Notes under the pieces: model-generated
Told to the model about the DNA's origin: nothing
What the model saw: the letters and a program-made list of their open reading frames with translations, nothing else
Databases searched by the model: none
NCBI GenBank assembly: GCA_033060915.1
Contig: CM065397.1
Location: 28,910,001-28,974,000 of the forward strand
Origin: Euryodendron excelsum
Taxonomy: Eukaryota; Streptophyta; Magnoliopsida; Ericales; Pentaphylacaceae
Reading direction: 5' to 3'
DNA: 64,000 bases
Shown: one piece after another, positions 59,171 to 64,000 of the stretch
Position numbering within the stretch: the stretch's first letter is position 1
Layout: every line of letters starts with the position of its first letter
Made by a program: the position numbers and the translations under genes

Positions 59171-59692
59171 TGTCACAAGCCCACCAAGATGGCCCAAGAA
59201 TAGGCCCATGAGGATGCTAAGGAGCCCACCAAGTCTAGAACCTTCTAGGCAATTCTTGGGCATTCCAACACATGGGGATATTTTTGTAAGCATTCTAGAT
59301 CTTTCTACACAAGTGTGGATACTAGCTAAAAGGATGTGGGAGATTCTAGAACATGGGGGAGGCTTCCTTGAGAAGCTGTGTACATAAATATCTAGATATT
59401 TGTGTAGATGATTCTAGAGGGGAAATCCTAACTGTTGGATCAAAACGATCCCCACCGTCCAATGAGGAGGTGGGCAAGTATAAATAGGGGATAGCCCCTC
59501 ATTTGTAACCATCACAGTTTCAAGCAATCAAAGCATTCTCCAAGTTCTTCTACAAACTCTCTTGTTCTCTTGTTGCTCTCTTATTCTTAGCCTTGTTCTT
59601 TTGGTGTTCTTAAGAGATTTCTTAGCATCTTTAGTAGCCAAAGGTGTCTACGGCTACACGGGTCAAGGTATTCAAGATTTAAGCCCGTGACA
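59171..59692 (+). repeat. 3' LTR of the chromovirus
   Basis: 522 bp, the same length as the 5' LTR. It is preceded by the purine tract GGGGGAGAA and ends GTGACA before the CATA target duplication. Confidence 0.92.
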
Positions 59693-62285
59693 CATATCAC
59701 TAAGAAATATGAAGGAGTTTCTGTTTGAATCATGTGAATTCATTTTTTGTAAACAAAAAAATTTTAAAAAATTAGGGACAGTTTGCAAGAAATCATATAA
59801 TAATGGGAGATGATAATACAAAAGAAAAAAAAAAAGCTATGGTTGCCAATCTCATTGATGACCCCTTCATCAAACACTTTATGCAGAACCCTTAAAGTAA
59901 GAAGACAGGTTTAGGACCAGAGCAAAAAGGAAATGGTCAAGTGCTATGTTAGGATAGTAGGCACAGATGTTTCTATTACTAACCAGAAACACACCAAATT
60001 ATATAGGCATGGAGACGCGGAAAGATACACATAAAATATCTGTATGCATAGATGCATCATGAAGTTGTATAGGATATTTCTATATTTATTGATACATAAA
60101 TAAATAAGTATCTTTCGCCATCAGTTACAACCATGCTCTACCTTTTACCCAATTAACTTATAATGAATTTTTGCATAAAAATTAACAAATAATAATAACA
60201 GTAACTAAGCTATACCATTATCCTACTGTTATTCAATCTCTCAATATACCACAATTACAAACCAATGTTATATGCTATGAACAAACATTTTGAAAAAAAA
60301 AAATAGGGGCTTAATTAATTAATTAATTAATTAACTGGTAATCTACTAATATCATTAAAATTCTAAGATGTAGAAAGCTAATTTCTTCTTAGAATTATTG
60401 ACATTACAGTTCATTGACTTTAATTAGATTATTTTAAGTTAATGCCTACAAAATTTTTTGACCTTACACAAATGTATCCCAATTCACGAAATTTTGATAC
60501 CATAAGGCTTAAAACACTCAAAATATTGTAAATCTTGCAAGGACTAATCAACTTTCAGCAAGAAGGGTGAATTTATTCATTTACCATGCCACAACATAAA
60601 CCAGGGGGAGAAAATTTTCAAAATGAGATTAATCTGTGGAGCAAATCCTTTGAAATGTCAAAAGCATAAGCACGAAACTTTTCAGCAAGAGGAATGGGAC
60701 AGAAGATGAAAAATCTAACAGGCTTAGTGGCTGGTAATAAAATTGGTGGAGGGATAAGTGAAAAAATGTGACCTGTAATTGTTCGCATAAAGCACTATGC
60801 TATAGATAACCCAGTCCAAAAGAGGCATGCCTTAATCATTTAGTAATTGAAGACTTTTGAGGCATGGGATGGGGAGGAGGAGGGGATCGTATTATAAGAG
60901 TCAAACTTATAATTCCTGCAAGCACAATTGAAAACTGGATATTTGTCAAGTGGTTGTGAAACATGTTGCGATGAAACCTTTATCACATTAAAGTTTTACG
61001 ATGCTTGATTGCCAGATATAACCTGACAAGCAATACTTAGTGTACGTTCATGTTACTTTATCCTAAGGGTAGATGAACATCCAAGACTTTAATGGCAATG
61101 CATCATCTCACAAGCTGGTCTTTGTGCTGCTTAAGTTGTGTGCACATGTCAACTAATGCACTAAAACTTGCTGAGATGTTTATCACTGTCAATCCTTGTT
61201 AAATCGGGACTGCTATGGTTGTCCTCAGGTTGTGGTTTCCACCTAATGAATTGCCAAGCTCACTCCTCTAAGCCTATTTTTTTATATATAATAATGCTCT
61301 CACACAACTTGACAGGGAAACACAACCTCAATGCTTAATAGTTTTGCTTTGCTATTTTAGAGACAAGTGCTACCATAGCAATACGACAAAGTTTATGGAG
61401 GGAAACCTGAGCATAATCATTTTCCTACTTGCAAGTTACTATGGAAAACAAAAGACGCAACTATCTCCCAAAAATAAAATTTCAAGGAGAGGGGGAGAGT
61501 GGGGATGAAGGTCTATAGTTGAGCTTTATTTTATAGTTGTGTAACTTGTTTTTACTTGAAAGAATAATGAAAGGAAGAAAAAAAAAAAAAAAAAAAGGAG
61601 TTGGAGAATCAAAACTTTCATGATATGATTGGATCTTTGATTTTTCAAAGGGAAATTAAATAAAAGGGAGATTTTTGGTTACACGTACAAATTCAATTTT
61701 TTATGAATTACTAAAAAAATCAATTTTAATGCAACAATGCTCTATGGAGTATATTATTCTAGACAACAATAATGATTACCTTGGAAAATTTAATTGCTAT
61801 CTTGAACATGAGCAGCAGAGAAGAAAAAGATAGCTGTCAGCAAAATCTAAGCTGCATATATTCATAGTAGAGTTGGTCAATTACACAAATTATAAAAGAA
61901 TACCCTACCACACCAGCACAGTCTCAACCACAACATCTAACATATAGTTAAGTTAAGTTGAAAACAAGGACATCCAACTTAAACGAACAAATAGGTTACC
62001 AAACTGAAAAATATAGTTTGTAATGAAAATGAAAGAAAATAACATAAAGATAAATAAAAAAAATACAAAATGAGGTCTTGTAGGGAAAAAAAAAAATTTA
62101 TATCATCGATTCAAGCCATTATCTCTTTTGGTCCTCTGCGTGTGTGTGTGTGTGTATTCATATTTCAAATAGATACACAAAAAACAATATCAATAATATT
62201 GGGAAGCAAATGATTAGAAACGATAGAATAAACATATTGTTTTTATGAAACACATTACAAAATTCAAATGCTTGTATGCTTTATT
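59693..62285. other. Intergenic AT-rich region
   Basis: No open frame of interest on either strand. Contains a TTAATTAATTAA run near 60312, poly(A) runs near 59820, 60290 and 61577, and a (GT)n run at 62141-62154. The first part may be the upstream flank of the Helitron remnant split by the chromovirus, but no coding match is visible. Confidence 0.6.
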
Positions 62286-62760
62286 TGTTAGATTATTCTT
62301 GATTGAGCCCACATTATTTGTGGGTGTTTTCTAAACACGGGTTGGATCTAAGTTTAGATGAGATAAACATGGTAAGCCCAATAAGGTTGTGATCTATTGT
62401 ACATGGGCTAGTATGCACTTATTATCAATGTGGGTTGACGGAAATTAGTGTGGACCTATTAAGCCAATTGAGCCTTTTATGGAAGGGCCCAATGTGACTA
62501 GGGTTTTCCTGTATATAGAGGCTAGGTCCCCTCTCTTCCCACAATCAGATAGATTTCTATAAACTTTCGTCATACAGTAGTGGGTATAGAGAGGAAGACT
62601 AGCCTCCAAGAAGCCTTGTTTGAGATTAATCGCAGCTCCAAGTGATTCGTGAAACCATGGAGCAAACAGGTAAGTTTCTGCATTCAGTTTTGTTTTCTGT
62701 TAAAGTTTCGATATTCACATATGATCTAGATCAATTTTACGAATTGTTTTGAAGTTTACA
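62286..62760 (+). mobile_element. 5' LTR of a second LTR retrotransposon running off the window
   Basis: The segment TGTTAGATTATT to AGTTTACA (475 bp) is placed directly before a primer site. TGTATATAGAGG near 62511 is a plausible TATA box, followed by a leader with a GGTAAGT donor-like site at 62669. The left boundary is inferred from the TGTT/AACA-type ends only. Without the partner LTR it cannot be confirmed. Confidence 0.5.
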
Positions 62761-62762
62761 TG

Positions 62763-62775
62763 TGGTATCAGAGCC
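62763..62775 (+). other. Primer binding site of the right-edge retrotransposon
   Basis: TGGTATCAGAGCC, complementary to the initiator methionine tRNA, two bases after the inferred LTR end. Confidence 0.75.
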
Positions 62776-64000
62776 TATTATATGTGGATTAGGGACTTAT
62801 TGTGTGATTTAAACTCGTTAAACTCGATTATGAGTTGTTAAGCCCAAATTTTGCATGATTTAATCCGAACAATAGATGACTTCTTTTCAAAAAAATTAAT
62901 AAGGGGCTTTTGTTCCTCTCTGAACAACGAACGTTTTGACATAAAAATTGTAACCTAACTCTGTTCGTAGAGAAAGTTATGATTTTTTGAAGTTTCGGGT
63001 GAAAAACTTAAAATTTCTTGTAAAATTCTTGAATATGATGTTTTTCATGCATATCCTTGCATTATATTACATATTCTTGTTACTGAATAGCATACGAATC
63101 TGTTAGTACAAGTTTTATGCAAGAAAAATCAAGTTTTGAAACCCTAGCCGCCATGGCCAAATCTAGGGTTCTTGAAAACCCAATAAATCTTTTGTTTCAT
63201 CCCTCAAAATTATCATAAACATGATCCTTGATGTCTACATAACTTGTTTATGTGATTTAATTGCATAAATTGTGCCTAAAATGAGGATTTAGCAAAGAAA
63301 AATGGGCTGAATCGTTTTTTCCAGCAACTGGGTCTGTTTTGCAAAAATCCGGGTTGCGTTTGACCCGGCGGGTAAGGAAGATGACCCAGATGGGTCAAGG
63401 GAAGCCAAACAAAGTCCACTCTCGGCCTATGGAGTGTGTGGGCGCGTGAGACAGATTTTGGGATCGGTCAAAAAACGAAAAATGTTCCTCTTGGATTGAA
63501 GATTCTAAATATTATTTTTTTAAAATAATTTTTAGGGACTGTTTGGTATTTTTTTTAGGCTAAAAAAGTGCATTTTTTTGCATTTTCTCAAAAATCGTAG
63601 GCAATTTTTTGAAGATTTTTTATAGGAAATATCTTTTTTCAACTCTTTAAACATCATGGAATATTTTACTCTCTCTGGTTTGATACATAAAATAATAATT
63701 GCTATTTAGAGTTCGTTTTTGGCTCATTTTAGGGGTTTTTTTTTTGCATTTTCTTGAAAATCGTGGGTACATCTTGGGTAATTTTCTATAGATAACTTGT
63801 TTTCAACCTTCTAAATCTATTCGTAGTGTGTATTCTCTCTAGTTAGGTCCCTAAAAACTATACTCTCTCCCATAAGTCCTTTTAGGAGCTTAAAATTGTC
63901 ATTTTATGTTGAAAATTACAAAATATGATTTTATTACATGACTTAGGCAATACATATATGATCACTGGGTACTTTTGGCTATGTGCCCATAAGGATGTGA
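62776..64000 (+). mobile_element. Untranslated leader of the right-edge retrotransposon
   Basis: 1.2 kb of AT-rich sequence follows the primer site, without a gag-like frame. Phrases such as 'gcattttcttgaaaatcgtggg' and 'ttttctataga' recur loosely at 63570-63630 and 63730-63800, suggesting an internal duplication of about 170-180 bp. Coding sequence, if any, lies beyond the window. Confidence 0.35.

Larger units (their letters stand above)
55102..59692 (+). mobile_element. Chromodomain Ty3/gypsy retrotransposon (chromovirus), internally deleted
   Basis: The 4,591-bp element has two 522-bp LTRs, a methionine-initiator primer site, gag, RT, RNase H, integrase with a C-terminal chromodomain, and a polypurine tract (GGGGGAGAA, 59162-59170). 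It is flanked by CATA (55098-55101 and 59693-59696). A fifth T is ambiguous because the LTR begins with T. The zinc knuckle, protease and start of RT are missing. Several stops fit C-to-T or G-to-A change. Confidence 0.92.

Noticed and set aside
1..64000. Search for a novel defence-like, CRISPR or gene-cluster system
   Set aside because: Only one host gene is present; everything else resolves to known classes of plant repeats or to unassigned AT-rich DNA.

Overview
The window is nuclear DNA of a flowering plant, probably a eudicot with a repeat-rich genome. It holds one complete 14-exon gene whose GT-AG introns reach 16.6 kb. Around it lie plant lineage-specific transposable elements: plant mobile domain, Tat-type and chromodomain Ty3/gypsy, LINE, hAT, Helitron and Au-like SINE. 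The species cannot be named from the sequence. I found no tRNA, rRNA, CRISPR or other cellular gene.

The single host gene runs on the + strand from 6608 to 46999. It encodes a 707-residue ABC1/UbiB-type atypical kinase and best fits the plastid plastoglobule kinase ABC1K1 (PGR6). All 14 exons join in frame, and the family motifs are intact: [25 protein letters not shown] and DFG. Of the 40.4 kb, only 2,124 bases are coding.

Layout. (a) 1-6.1 kb: a decayed plant-mobile-domain gene with a Pro/Ala-rich segment, an unidentified remnant, a 178-bp tandem array of about ten copies, and hairpin DNA. (b) 6.5-8.1 kb: promoter and exons 1-4. (c) Intron 4 (7.5 kb): two LINE fragments, apparently nested, and a hAT transposase fragment. 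(d) Exons 5-8, with degenerate tandem repeats, a Helitron-like 3' end and a SINE fragment in intron 7. (e) Intron 8 (9.9 kb): a hAT-type MITE and a bounded non-autonomous Helitron. (f) Exons 9-10, then intron 10 (16.6 kb): a second MITE of the same family with a perfect 8-bp target duplication, a third LINE fragment, and a 9,761-bp Tat-type gypsy element with 5-bp target duplications. (g) Exons 11-14. (h) 47-64 kb, intergenic: a copia-like LTR fragment, a Helitron replicase (HUH) remnant split by a 4.6-kb chromovirus with equal-length LTRs, and the 5' LTR and primer site of another retrotransposon running off the right edge.

Every protein-coding transposon remnant I identified inside the kinase introns lies on the minus strand, antisense to the gene. 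All elements look dead: stops, frameshifts or internal deletions are visible. I found no convincing previously undescribed biological system. The most notable points are the survival of an intact plastid kinase gene through such heavy intron invasion, and several element structures that could be bounded to the base.
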